From an uncultured Clostridia bacterium (GTDB taxonomy: Bacteria > Bacillota > Clostridia > Christensenellales > UBA1242), in contig CANQBU010000020.1 in NCBI GenBank assembly GCA_947589615.1, positions 1-13,607 of the forward strand: a DNA stretch of 13,607 nt, given 5' to 3'. The position numbers were made by a program, and so were the translations under genes. Below are positions 1-7,283 of the stretch, piece by piece; the first letter of the stretch is position 1; each line of letters opens with the position of its first letter. The notes under the pieces are model-generated. The model was not told where the DNA came from, did not search any database, and saw only the letters and a program-made list of their open reading frames with translations.

Positions 1-2397
1 GCACGAGCATTTAAAAATGTTATGGACAAATTGGGAATTCCTTGCGTTCTTGTTCAAGGAGTTTATCGTCATAGCGTAAGCATCGTTGAATTGCATATGT
101 GGAATTATGTGTATATTGATAATGCATGGCTTGGCGTAGACGTTACATTTGACGATTTAGATAAAAACATTAATGGTTCTGATGTTTCTTATAACTACTT
201 TCTAAAGGGTGCTTCAATTATGGACAGACAACATGCTCCAAGTGCGGTTGTTTCTAAATCAAACTTTGAATTTGCTTATCCTGAGTTAAGCGAATTAAAT
301 TTTGGTGAATCATTTTCGAAATCAAATGAGTTATTCAAAATCACCCAATCAAAGGGTGAGCCTTTAGAGGATAAAAATGGGAATCAATTTTATTCAACGG
401 ACATCACTGTTAGTTTTAATTTAGATGGAGAATGGTGTAATTATACAAAATTAAAAAATAATGGCTATTATCTGTTAATGAAACAATATTATGTGTCTGA
501 TGAAGCTTCAAGCGCGGTTGAGGATTTAAACACAACAAAATGGGCTTATATAAATCCTGAAATTTATGATTTGCCAGAAACCGAAGACTCGATAAAACTT
601 GAAGGAAACTCAACTGCAGTATATTTTGAATTTGCGGTAACGGACATTCCTGCAAGAGATCCTAGAACTATTGAAGGTGATTTAAACACCAATCCAAAGT
701 ATATGGAATATGTTATGGAATCAACAACATACTGTGGCGACCCTACAAAATTTTACGCAGAATCGGGATTAATTAAAGCCGAATATGGCGACCCATACTA
801 TGTTGCCCAACCATATATTAAGAAAGCATCACCTATTCAAACGGGAAGCTTAACAACAGGAAAGACATATCATGTAGAAGTATACTATGATGATAACCTT
901 AAAATAAAAGACAAAAACATTTCATGTGAAGTATCACTTGTTGGCGAAACGCCATTTAATGAAGTCCTGCCTGACCTTGCAGATTATGTAAAAATAGAAA
1001 ATTTCAAATGGGATCCTGAAGTCGATGCATCAAAAGTAGAATTTGATTTCACACCAAGTGAAATGTTTGCACATGATTCAATTCTTTATCTTTTCTCAAT
1101 GAAAAACCTTGTTGGAGAAAAGAGCGGCAAAGCGCCAAATGATCTGATATACTATGTTACTCATGGATGTGTTGCCCATGCTTATGCTGCACAGGGTTAC
1201 GATTGGAACTTATTTGCAAAGCCACAACTTCTTGAGAATTCAGACCTTTCAATGCAAGGTTGGGAAACAAAAGACGGTGAAGAGGTAAGCGATTTATTAA
1301 GACATAGACTTGCTCTTGTTGTCACAAACACAACTTATGAACAAGAAGAAGAAATGAATAAACTTGTAGAAGAAGCAACAGGAGGAAAAGAAATAAAGTC
1401 AAGCCAAACATATAATATAAGCTTAACTGTTTGCAAGGCTCAAGTTGTAAAAACGGGGGATAAGGTTCGTATATCTTTGGGATTCCCTACAGGTTACGGT
1501 CCTGATGATGCAGGTGTTACATTCAAGGCTTATCACTTCATGAGAGATGAACAAAATCATGTAACAGGTGTGGAAGAACTCGATTGCATAATAACCGAGT
1601 ATGGTCTTATTATAACTTGTGACGCGTTCAGTCCATTTGAAATAGTTGCCATTAAAGCTGATGAGGAAGAACAAGAACCTGTAAATGTTATGAAACAAGT
1701 TATACTTTCAAGTAATTATGGCGGAACGGTTGTGGGAGATAATCAAAGCTCAATCATTTCTCTCGATGCCGAAGAAGAGGAATTAATAACGATTCAAGCA
1801 AGCGAAGGATATATAATCGAATCCATAACTTTTGGCGGCGAATCCATTGCATTTGAAGACAATAAAGAAGCACAAATAACTTTAAAGTATGATGAACTTA
1901 CTAACCCTCAATCAATACTTGATGTTAAATTTATAACAGAGGTGGCGGCAGTAAAACAAGAAGAAATTGTTCATAGTACTTTGAAGGCCGCATACATTAC
2001 TTTTGTAAATGGCGAAATAGAGCTTGAGCCAGGAGAAATGCTAAAGATTGCTGCAAACGTTGAGGCATTTGGAGAAACAAACACTTACATTTGGTATAAA
2101 GACGGCAAGCAGGTCCAAGATCAACATGATAAAACATTATTGATAGAAGGAGTAGCTGAAGAAGATGCAGGGAATTATAAACTAGTAGTTGTCTCAAGTT
2201 TAAACAATCAAAACATAAGCACGGAAAGTGCAAGTGTTAAAGTAGTTGTAAAATCGGCACCAGCCAAAACGGATAAGACTCATCTAATTCTATATTTAGT
2301 AATATCGATTTTCGCAGCTGCAATTCTAATATTTGTATTGCTACTACTATTGCTCGCTTTAAGAAAAAGAAGTAAAAACAAATATTTGACAAAATAA
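1..2397 (+). CDS. Surface protein with transglutaminase-like, Ig-like and C-terminal membrane-anchor regions (5' partial)
   Basis: The frame is open from base 1, so the true start lies upstream; 798 codons are visible. The first ~55 codons are the end of a transglutaminase-like (papain-fold) domain: ARAFKNVMDKLGIP, then the catalytic His in ELHMWNYV (codon 32) and the Asp in GVDVTFDD (codon 47). In this family the nucleophilic Cys lies a few residues before the AxAFK helix, so it is probably just outside the window. A long middle part is unrecognised. Codons ~567-645 look like a bacterial surface repeat domain (GGTVVGDN, ASEGYIIESITFGG). Codons ~663-755 are an Ig-like domain (YIWYKDGKQ, EEDAGNYKL) with no Cys at the usual disulfide positions. 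A hydrophobic helix at codons ~763-786 followed by RKRSKNK anchors the C-terminus, with no LPXTG motif. The bulk is probably outside the cell. Whether it crosslinks, cleaves or only binds protein is unknown. Confidence 0.8.
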   Translation, partial: ARAFKNVMDKLGIPCVLVQGVYRHSVSIVELHMWNYVYIDNAWLGVDVTFDDLDKNINGSDVSYNYFLKGASIMDRQHAPSAVVSKSNFEFAYPELSELNFGESFSKSNELFKITQSKGEPLEDKNGNQFYSTDITVSFNLDGEWCNYTKLKNNGYYLLMKQYYVSDEASSAVEDLNTTKWAYINPEIYDLPETEDSIKLEGNSTAVYFEFAVTDIPARDPRTIEGDLNTNPKYMEYVMESTTYCGDPTKFYAESGLIKAEYGDPYYVAQPYIKKASPIQTGSLTTGKTYHVEVYYDDNLKIKDKNISCEVSLVGETPFNEVLPDLADYVKIENFKWDPEVDASKVEFDFTPSEMFAHDSILYLFSMKNLVGEKSGKAPNDLIYYVTHGCVAHAYAAQGYDWNLFAKPQLLENSDLSMQGWETKDGEEVSDLLRHRLALVVTNTTYEQEEEMNKLVEEATGGKEIKSSQTYNISLTVCKAQVVKTGDKVRISLGFPTGYGPDDAGVTFKAYHFMRDEQNHVTGVEELDCIITEYGLIITCDAFSPFEIVAIKADEEEQEPVNVMKQVILSSNYGGTVVGDNQSSIISLDAEEEELITIQASEGYIIESITFGGESIAFEDNKEAQITLKYDELTNPQSILDVKFITEVAAVKQEEIVHSTLKAAYITFVNGEIELEPGEMLKIAANVEAFGETNTYIWYKDGKQVQDQHDKTLLIEGVAEEDAGNYKLVVVSSLNNQNISTESASVKVVVKSAPAKTDKTHLILYLVISIFAAAILIFVLLLLLLALRKRSKNKYLTK

Positions 2398-2403
2398 ATA
2401 ATG

Positions 2404-2448
2404 AAATGCACTATAAAAGTTAGCCACTTTTTAAATAGTGCATTTTTT
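2404..2448 (+). terminator. Intrinsic terminator after the surface-protein gene
   Basis: An 11-bp perfect stem, AAATGCACTAT (2404-2414) with ATAGTGCATTT (2435-2445), encloses a second 6-bp stem, AAAAGT/ACTTTT, with loop TAGCC. A T-run (2443-2448) follows. It begins 6 bases after the surface-protein stop and isolates that gene from the polymerase operon. Confidence 0.85.
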
Positions 2449-2493
2449 GTTTGCAATTATTTTTGCATTCTAATTGTATCTTTTGTCTATTGT

Positions 2494-2522
2494 TTGATAA
2501 TTTTATAATGATATGATATAAT
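2494..2522 (+). promoter_or_regulatory. SigmaA-type promoter for the Y-family polymerase / yolD operon
   Basis: A -35 TTGATA (2494-2499) and a -10 TATAAT (2517-2522) are separated by 17 bp, with an extended -10 TG at 2514-2515. The predicted start near 2529 falls on the ribosome site GAGG (2529-2532), giving a leader of only ~9 nt. A second TATAAT at 2504-2509 lacks a good -35. I see no GAAC-N4-GTTC LexA/DinR box here, although related polymerases are often SOS-regulated. Confidence 0.65.
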
Positions 2523-2537
2523 ATTTACGAGGTTTGA

Positions 2538-3815
2538 ATGGAGAAACAGAGAGTATATTTTGTAATTGATATGAAATCGTTTTTCGCTTCTGTTGAATGT
2601 GCTGAACGAGGACTTGATGCTCTTACGACAAGATTGGTTGTGGCGGATAAAGAAAGGACTGATGCTACAATTTGTCTTGCTGTTTCTCCCGCAATGAAAG
2701 AATTGGGTGTTAAAAACAGATGCAGGCTATACGAAATACCTAAAAATATTGATTTTATTGTTGCTAAACCACGTATGAAAAAATATATTGAATATGCTGC
2801 TGAGATTTATGGTATTTATTTAAAATATATTGACAAAAACGACATTCACGTTTATTCAATAGATGAATCAATAATTGATGTTACCGATTATTTAAAAATT
2901 TATAATTTAAAGGCAAAACAATTTGCAACAAAACTTATGAGTGAAATATATGATAAATTGCACATACCATCAACGGCGGGGATTGGTAGCAATATGTATC
3001 TTGCAAAAATTGCACTTGATATAACGGCAAAACATTCACCAGACAGAATAGGGTGGCTAACTGAAGAAAAATTTCAAAGAGATTTGTGGCATCACAAACC
3101 GCTAACAGACTTTTGGCAAATTTCACATGGAATTGCCTCTAGGCTTGAAAAATATGGAATATATGATATGGCAGGGATAGCAAATGCCAAAGAGGAAATT
3201 TTATATAAAGAATTTGGAATAAATGCCGAACTATTGATAGATCATGCATGGGGAAAAGAAAGTTGTCTAATGAGTGATATTAAAAATTATAAGACAAAGT
3301 CAAAGTCCATGTCTACATCGCAGATCTTGCCAAGTAATTATAACTTCGAGAATGCTAAAGTAGTAATGCGTGAAATGGTGCAAAATGGTTGCTATGAACT
3401 GGCGAGAGAAAAGTATGTCACTGAGCTTGTATATTTATATATTGGTTATGGAGATAATAAAAGTTCAGGCACGAAAGGAATGAGAAGAATGAATGCGGTA
3501 ACCAATTTATTTTCATTTATTGGTGAATATTTCGATGAAATATTTGAAGAAATAGTTGATAAGAAAAGACCAATTAGAAGAATTGGTTATGACTTTGTAA
3601 ACCTTTTGCCTGAGGAATATGAAAGATATGATATGTTTGCTGACATGGAAAAGATAAAAAAAGAAAAGAAGCTTGTGAAAAGTGTTCTAAACCTGCAAGA
3701 TAAATACGGTAAAAATTCTATTTTGAAGGGCTTTGATTTGTTTGAAAAGTCGACCCAGATTGAGAGAAATAAGATGATAGGAGGGCACAATAGTGGAGCG
3801 GATGAAGATGAGTAG
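2538..3815 (+). CDS. Y-family DNA polymerase (UmuC/UvrX-like, translesion synthesis)
   Basis: Error-prone polymerase of the UmuC/DinB superfamily, 425 residues, the normal length; it copies past lesions that stall the replicative enzyme. The N-terminal palm begins FVIDMKSFFASVE with metal-binding D11. The second catalytic pair is D109-E110 in VYSIDESIIDVT. The fingers contain CLAVSPAMKELGV, where classic Pol IV has a different sequence, which favours the UvrX/YqjW branch. STAGIGSNMYLAKIA (145-159) is the conserved palm/thumb stretch, WQISHGIASRLEKYGI (193-208) the thumb helix-hairpin-helix, and KSKSMSTSQILPSNY starts the little finger. The tail QIERNKMIGGHN is typical of this branch. ATG 2538 is preceded by GAGG at 5-nt spacing. 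The 3' end overlaps the yolD-like gene and carries its ribosome site. Catalytic residues look intact. Confidence 0.93.
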   Translation: MEKQRVYFVIDMKSFFASVECAERGLDALTTRLVVADKERTDATICLAVSPAMKELGVKNRCRLYEIPKNIDFIVAKPRMKKYIEYAAEIYGIYLKYIDKNDIHVYSIDESIIDVTDYLKIYNLKAKQFATKLMSEIYDKLHIPSTAGIGSNMYLAKIALDITAKHSPDRIGWLTEEKFQRDLWHHKPLTDFWQISHGIASRLEKYGIYDMAGIANAKEEILYKEFGINAELLIDHAWGKESCLMSDIKNYKTKSKSMSTSQILPSNYNFENAKVVMREMVQNGCYELAREKYVTELVYLYIGYGDNKSSGTKGMRRMNAVTNLFSFIGEYFDEIFEEIVDKKRPIRRIGYDFVNLLPEEYERYDMFADMEKIKKEKKLVKSVLNLQDKYGKNSILKGFDLFEKSTQIERNKMIGGHNSGADEDE

Positions 3816-4128
3816 AGCGGATAGAGCAAAGCAGTTTGCTCCATTTGATGCACTAAAAGGCTTGCACGATGCACTGAGAGTTAAAGAATATGAGCATGAA
3901 AGAGTTGTAAAAGGTGAGTCAAGCGAAGAAAAGGCGACCGAGTTGTCTAAAATTCTTATAAATTTTGAGAAAGATGATGAAATGTCAGTAAAATTTTATA
4001 AAGACGGGCATGAGTTAATATTAATTGGAAAGCCTGAACTTGATATTGATAATAGAATTATTTTAATCAACAAGACTTCTATAAACCTTGATGATATTTT
4101 AGATATTCAAATTAGAAAAAAAGGATAA
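3793..4128 (+). CDS. YolD-like protein, partner of the translesion polymerase
   Basis: A 111-residue protein with the YolD-like signature SRADRAKQFAPFDALKGL (residues 7-24), followed by a charged helix and a C-terminal beta-rich part (VKFYKDGHELILIGK, NRIILINKTSINLDDI). YolD-like genes are known to sit next to UvrX/YqjW-type polymerases and are thought to modulate them; the molecular role is not settled. I chose GTG 3793 because AGGAGG (3779-3784) lies 8 nt upstream, giving a 23-nt overlap with the polymerase and likely translational coupling. In-frame ATGs at 3802 and 3808 are alternatives; the latter has a weaker GGAG 9 nt upstream, and either would drop only a few residues outside the conserved motif. 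The stop codon lies inside the following terminator stem. Confidence 0.85.
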   Translation: MERMKMSRADRAKQFAPFDALKGLHDALRVKEYEHERVVKGESSEEKATELSKILINFEKDDEMSVKFYKDGHELILIGKPELDIDNRIILINKTSINLDDILDIQIRKKG

Positions 4129-4146
4129 GATTTTGCTTATCCTTAA
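4116..4146. terminator. Bidirectional terminator between convergent yolD-like and SDR genes
   Basis: A 9-bp perfect stem AAGGATAAG (4121-4129) / CTTATCCTT (4136-4144) has the loop ATTTTG. On the minus strand it is followed by seven T (complement of A 4116-4122), a strong terminator for the dehydrogenase. On the plus strand the T-tract is weaker (TTAATTT). The yolD-like stop (4126-4128) is inside the stem and the dehydrogenase stop (4143-4145) overlaps its end. Confidence 0.8.
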
Positions 4147-4871
4147 TTTATAATTCCACCATCAACTTTGAGAATTTCTCCGGTGATAAAACTTGCTTCC
4201 TCACTTGCTAAAAATAAAAATGCATTAGCAATGTCAATGGGTTCACCCATTCTTTGCAATGGTATAGATTTTATAATTGGTTCAATCATATTATCAGGTA
4301 GATTTCTGACCATATCGGTTTTGGTCACACCGGGTGCGACAGCATTCACTCTTATTCCATAAGCTGCGAGTTCTCGTGCAAGTGATTTTGTTAAACCGTT
4401 AATTGCAAATTTACTCATTGGGTAGAGACAACCTGATTTTTGACCATAAAAACTCACCATAGAACTGGTATTTAATATAACTCCTTTTGTTTCTTTTAGA
4501 TATTTTACTGCCACTTTACAACATAGAAAGGGGGCTTTAAAATTAATATTGAAAATATTATCAATTTCCCTTTGCGAATAGTTTTCTAGTATTGTATTTG
4601 ATGAAACTCCGGCATTATTAATTAAGACATCAATTCTTCCGAATTTATTTTGTATTTGACTAAAGGCGTCATCAATTTCACTTTCCACTGTGAGGTTGGG
4701 ATAGAAACCAATTACTTTTCCTTCGAATTTATCTAATTTTTGTATTGCCTCATCTACACTTTCTTTTCGAGAACCGAATATTGCAACTTTGTAATTGTTT
4801 TCGAGGAATAATTTTGCCGTTTCAAAGCCGATGCCTCTTGTTCCTCCGGTTATTACCGCTACTTTTTCCAT
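4143..4871 (-). CDS. Short-chain dehydrogenase/reductase, FabG-like (3-oxoacyl-ACP reductase family)
   Basis: A 242-residue classical SDR, normal length, with a Rossmann fold. The cofactor loop is TGGTRGIG (8-15); R35 after the second strand (FGSRKE) suggests NADP(H). NNAG is at 85-88. The catalytic tetrad is N110, S137 (NTSS), Y150 and K154 (YPMSK). NAVAPGVTKTDM follows the active site, and VDGG near the C-terminus is typical of FabG-like enzymes. The likely reaction is NADPH-dependent reduction of a 3-keto group, but SDR substrate specificity cannot be read from sequence. No fatty-acid-synthesis genes flank it, so it may be an accessory reductase rather than the housekeeping FabG. AAGGAG (4882-4877) lies 5 nt before the ATG. 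It is a single-gene unit with its own promoter and terminator. Confidence 0.88.
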   Translation of the reverse strand: MEKVAVITGGTRGIGFETAKLFLENNYKVAIFGSRKESVDEAIQKLDKFEGKVIGFYPNLTVESEIDDAFSQIQNKFGRIDVLINNAGVSSNTILENYSQREIDNIFNINFKAPFLCCKVAVKYLKETKGVILNTSSMVSFYGQKSGCLYPMSKFAINGLTKSLARELAAYGIRVNAVAPGVTKTDMVRNLPDNMIEPIIKSIPLQRMGEPIDIANAFLFLASEEASFITGEILKVDGGIIN

Positions 4872-4888
4872 TTTTACTCCTTAAATAT

Positions 4889-4917
4889 AGTATAACATAA
4901 AAAATAAAAATTGTCAA
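4889..4917 (-). promoter_or_regulatory. SigmaA-type promoter for the SDR gene
   Basis: Read on the minus strand, -35 TTGACA (4917-4912) and -10 TATACT (4894-4889) are 17 bp apart, with an extended -10 TG just upstream. The predicted start near 4882 coincides with the ribosome site AAGGAG, so the leader is about 11 nt. Confidence 0.75.
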
Positions 4918-4932
4918 AATATTATAATTCAT

Positions 4933-4961
4933 TTGTCAATATTATTTAAATGTGGTATAAT
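4933..4961 (+). promoter_or_regulatory. SigmaA-type promoter for the lon-TPR operon
   Basis: A -35 TTGTCA (4933-4938) and a -10 TATAAT (4956-4961) are 17 bp apart, with extended -10 TG at 4953-4954. The predicted start near 4968 gives an ~84-nt leader, much longer than at the other promoters here. I see no CIRCE inverted repeat and no CtsR-type tandem heptamer, so heat-shock control is not supported. The region 4872-5051 holds only this promoter, the divergent one and the leader. Confidence 0.7.
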
Positions 4962-5051
4962 TAATTACAGGTGAAGTTTTAAGGTGAAATTGCATATATC
5001 TTGTATTTTGACTGATAAACAAGCTACAAAAGATTGATTAAAGAGGTGAAA

Positions 5052-7274
5052 ATGAGAATAGTTTATAAGAATATTCATGCGATAACTATGCATACTGTTG
5101 CAACCCTTGTTGATGTTATATCGACTATCCCATATAATAACATGAACGAGGAACGAATTAAAATTTTCGAAGATATGGTAAAGAACAAGGAAGATGTGGT
5201 AATAATTCCGATAGAATACAGCATAGAGCATTACAGAGAAAAGCAAGATAAAATTGCCTCTTATTGTCAATATAGTGCAGTCGCTGTCGATGAGGAAAAC
5301 AAGAAATTAAATGTAAGTTACAATTGTTTGAATAGATGCAAGATTGTAAAAATTGATATTATAAATAATTCAATTTATGTAGATATAGAACTCTTGGACA
5401 GACAGCAATTTTTACCTGAGCATGAAAAACTTAGGAATGATATTTTTGAAAGATTTAAAGAGTATTTAAAGTATGATAATGTCAATGTAGCAACAATCGA
5501 GGCTGTAAAAAATGCAAAGGATATAGACTTTTTAATACAAGAGATTGCGGTATCATGCAGATTTGAAGTGCAGGCGAAACGTAAATTGCTTGAAGAACTT
5601 GATGCTACAAAGCGGCTTGAAATTTTAAATTCAGAACTCGAAACAAGAATTTACGAACAAAAATCGGACAAAGGTCAGAACACATTTGCATATTATAAAG
5701 ATAAAATCAATGAATTAAATTTGTCGGCAGATGTAAAGCGTATTGTTTATGATGAACTTACAAGACTTAAAACCACAAGACCGGGACAAGCGGAATATGG
5801 AAACATTGTGGACTGGCTTGATAGGCTTGTTGCGCTTCCATGGCAGACTGTCAAGGAGGAGAATAAAGATATCGAATATGCCAAAAAGGTTCTTGATGAA
5901 TCACATTACGGCATGGAAAAAATAAAACAAAAAATTCTCGATTATATAGCTTTGCGTTTAATAAGCGGAAAAAATCAAAGCCAAATAATGTGCTTGTATG
6001 GACCACCGGGAGTTGGCAAAAGCACAATTGTAAAATCAATCGCAAAGGCATTGAATAAAGATTATTTTAACTTTTCTTTGGGAGGAATTTCTGTTCCTGA
6101 GGAGATTGTGGGAATGAAAAGATTTTTCTTGGGGGCAAAACCAGGAAGAATTATGGAAGGTATAACCCAAGCAGGCAGTAAAAATTGTATTATACTATTA
6201 GATGAAATTGACAAGATGAGCCAACAGTCAAACAGGGGTGACCCATACAGTGTATTGCTTGAAATTTTAGATAGGAATCAAAATAAAGAATTTAAAGATA
6301 GGTATTTTGATGTGCCTTTTGATTTAAGTCAAGTTATGTTTATTGCTACTGCAAATGACATTACAGCAGTTCCTGAACCTTTAAAAAATAGAATGGAAAT
6401 AATAAATATTGAAGGTTATTCATTAAATGAAAAAGTTCATATTGCAAAGGAATATATTTTAAAAAGGACTTTAAAAGAAATAGGAGTTGATGAAAATCTT
6501 GTTACGATACAAGATAAAACTCTTCAAACCATTATTGAAGATTATACATTTGAAAGTGGTGTTCGTCAGTTAGAAAGAGCGCTTAATGAAATTTGCAAGA
6601 AATATCTTATAGGTTTGCAAATGAAGAATCTGCCTATTGCACCGAAAGAAATAACACTTGATGAAGCAAGGGAATTTTTAGGCGAGGACTACTATGAGGA
6701 AGATTACAATTTGGCTTTCGAAGGAGAAGTCGGCGTTGTAAATAAGCTTAGCGTTTCGGGATCAACGGGAAGTGTGTCAAGACTTGAAATAGCCCTTGTT
6801 AAAGGAAATGGAGAGCAAATTTTATCCGATAACTTAGTTGGAACGGCAAAGTGGACATTCAAAACTGTTTTTGGTTTGGTAAAATCTAAGTGCAAGGAAT
6901 GGGAGATAGATCCTGCGGTTTTTGAAAATAGCAATTTTTATATTCATTCTCCACATCATGCAGTGTCGCATGATGGACCGTCCGGAGGTGTTGCCGATGT
7001 TCTGTGTTTAATTTCAGCAATTAAAGAGATTCCGATAAATTATAGATATGCCTTTACAGGGGAAATTTCATTAAAAGGGAAGGTTCTTGCTATAGGGGGC
7101 ATTAAAGAAAAATTGCTTGCAGCACAAAGAAACAAGATTGAAACAGTCATTGTTCCGCTTAAAAATAGAAAGGACATCGAGAAATTATCCTCCGAGATTG
7201 TCGGTGATATGAATATTAAATATGTAGACAATATCGAAGAAGCATATAACTTTGTTTTTAAGGAAATTAATTAA
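5052..7274 (+). CDS. lon: ATP-dependent Lon protease, divergent LonA type
   Basis: Cytoplasmic AAA+ serine protease that unfolds and degrades damaged or regulatory proteins; 740 residues. The first ~200 residues replace the usual substrate-binding domain and lack the PLxPLR-like start. A helical linker follows (EIAVSCRFEVQAKRKLLE, then LKTTRPGQAEYGNIVDWLD). AAA+ parts: Walker A GPPGVGKS (317-324), Walker B LLDEID with D384/E385, sensor-1 N435 (ATAND), Arg finger R447 (KNRME), sensor-2 R505 (GVRQLER). The pore segment reads VGMKRFFLGAKPGRI where most Lons have RGHRRTYIGxxPGRI. Protease parts: catalytic S644 in DGPSGG and K685 in GGIKEK, with TGEISLKGKV between them. ATG 5052 is chosen because GAGG (5043-5046) is 5 nt upstream; a TTG at 5034 lacks a site. 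The next gene starts 9 nt after the stop. The chromosome may carry a second, canonical Lon. Confidence 0.92.
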   Translation: MRIVYKNIHAITMHTVATLVDVISTIPYNNMNEERIKIFEDMVKNKEDVVIIPIEYSIEHYREKQDKIASYCQYSAVAVDEENKKLNVSYNCLNRCKIVKIDIINNSIYVDIELLDRQQFLPEHEKLRNDIFERFKEYLKYDNVNVATIEAVKNAKDIDFLIQEIAVSCRFEVQAKRKLLEELDATKRLEILNSELETRIYEQKSDKGQNTFAYYKDKINELNLSADVKRIVYDELTRLKTTRPGQAEYGNIVDWLDRLVALPWQTVKEENKDIEYAKKVLDESHYGMEKIKQKILDYIALRLISGKNQSQIMCLYGPPGVGKSTIVKSIAKALNKDYFNFSLGGISVPEEIVGMKRFFLGAKPGRIMEGITQAGSKNCIILLDEIDKMSQQSNRGDPYSVLLEILDRNQNKEFKDRYFDVPFDLSQVMFIATANDITAVPEPLKNRMEIINIEGYSLNEKVHIAKEYILKRTLKEIGVDENLVTIQDKTLQTIIEDYTFESGVRQLERALNEICKKYLIGLQMKNLPIAPKEITLDEAREFLGEDYYEEDYNLAFEGEVGVVNKLSVSGSTGSVSRLEIALVKGNGEQILSDNLVGTAKWTFKTVFGLVKSKCKEWEIDPAVFENSNFYIHSPHHAVSHDGPSGGVADVLCLISAIKEIPINYRYAFTGEISLKGKVLAIGGIKEKLLAAQRNKIETVIVPLKNRKDIEKLSSEIVGDMNIKYVDNIEEAYNFVFKEIN

Positions 7275-7283
7275 GGAGAAAAA

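Noticed and set aside
2263..2397. LPXTG sortase signal at the end of the surface protein
   Set aside because: Only a hydrophobic helix and a basic tail are present, with no LPXTG-like motif before the helix.
5034..5051. TTG start six codons upstream of the chosen lon start
   Set aside because: It has no ribosome site, whereas ATG 5052 has GAGG at 5 nt; the six codons themselves encode that site.
4872..5051. Heat-shock operator (CIRCE or CtsR) upstream of lon
   Set aside because: Neither the TTAGCACTC inverted repeat nor a tandem GGTCAAA-type site is present; the repeated TTGTCAA here is explained by the -35 elements.
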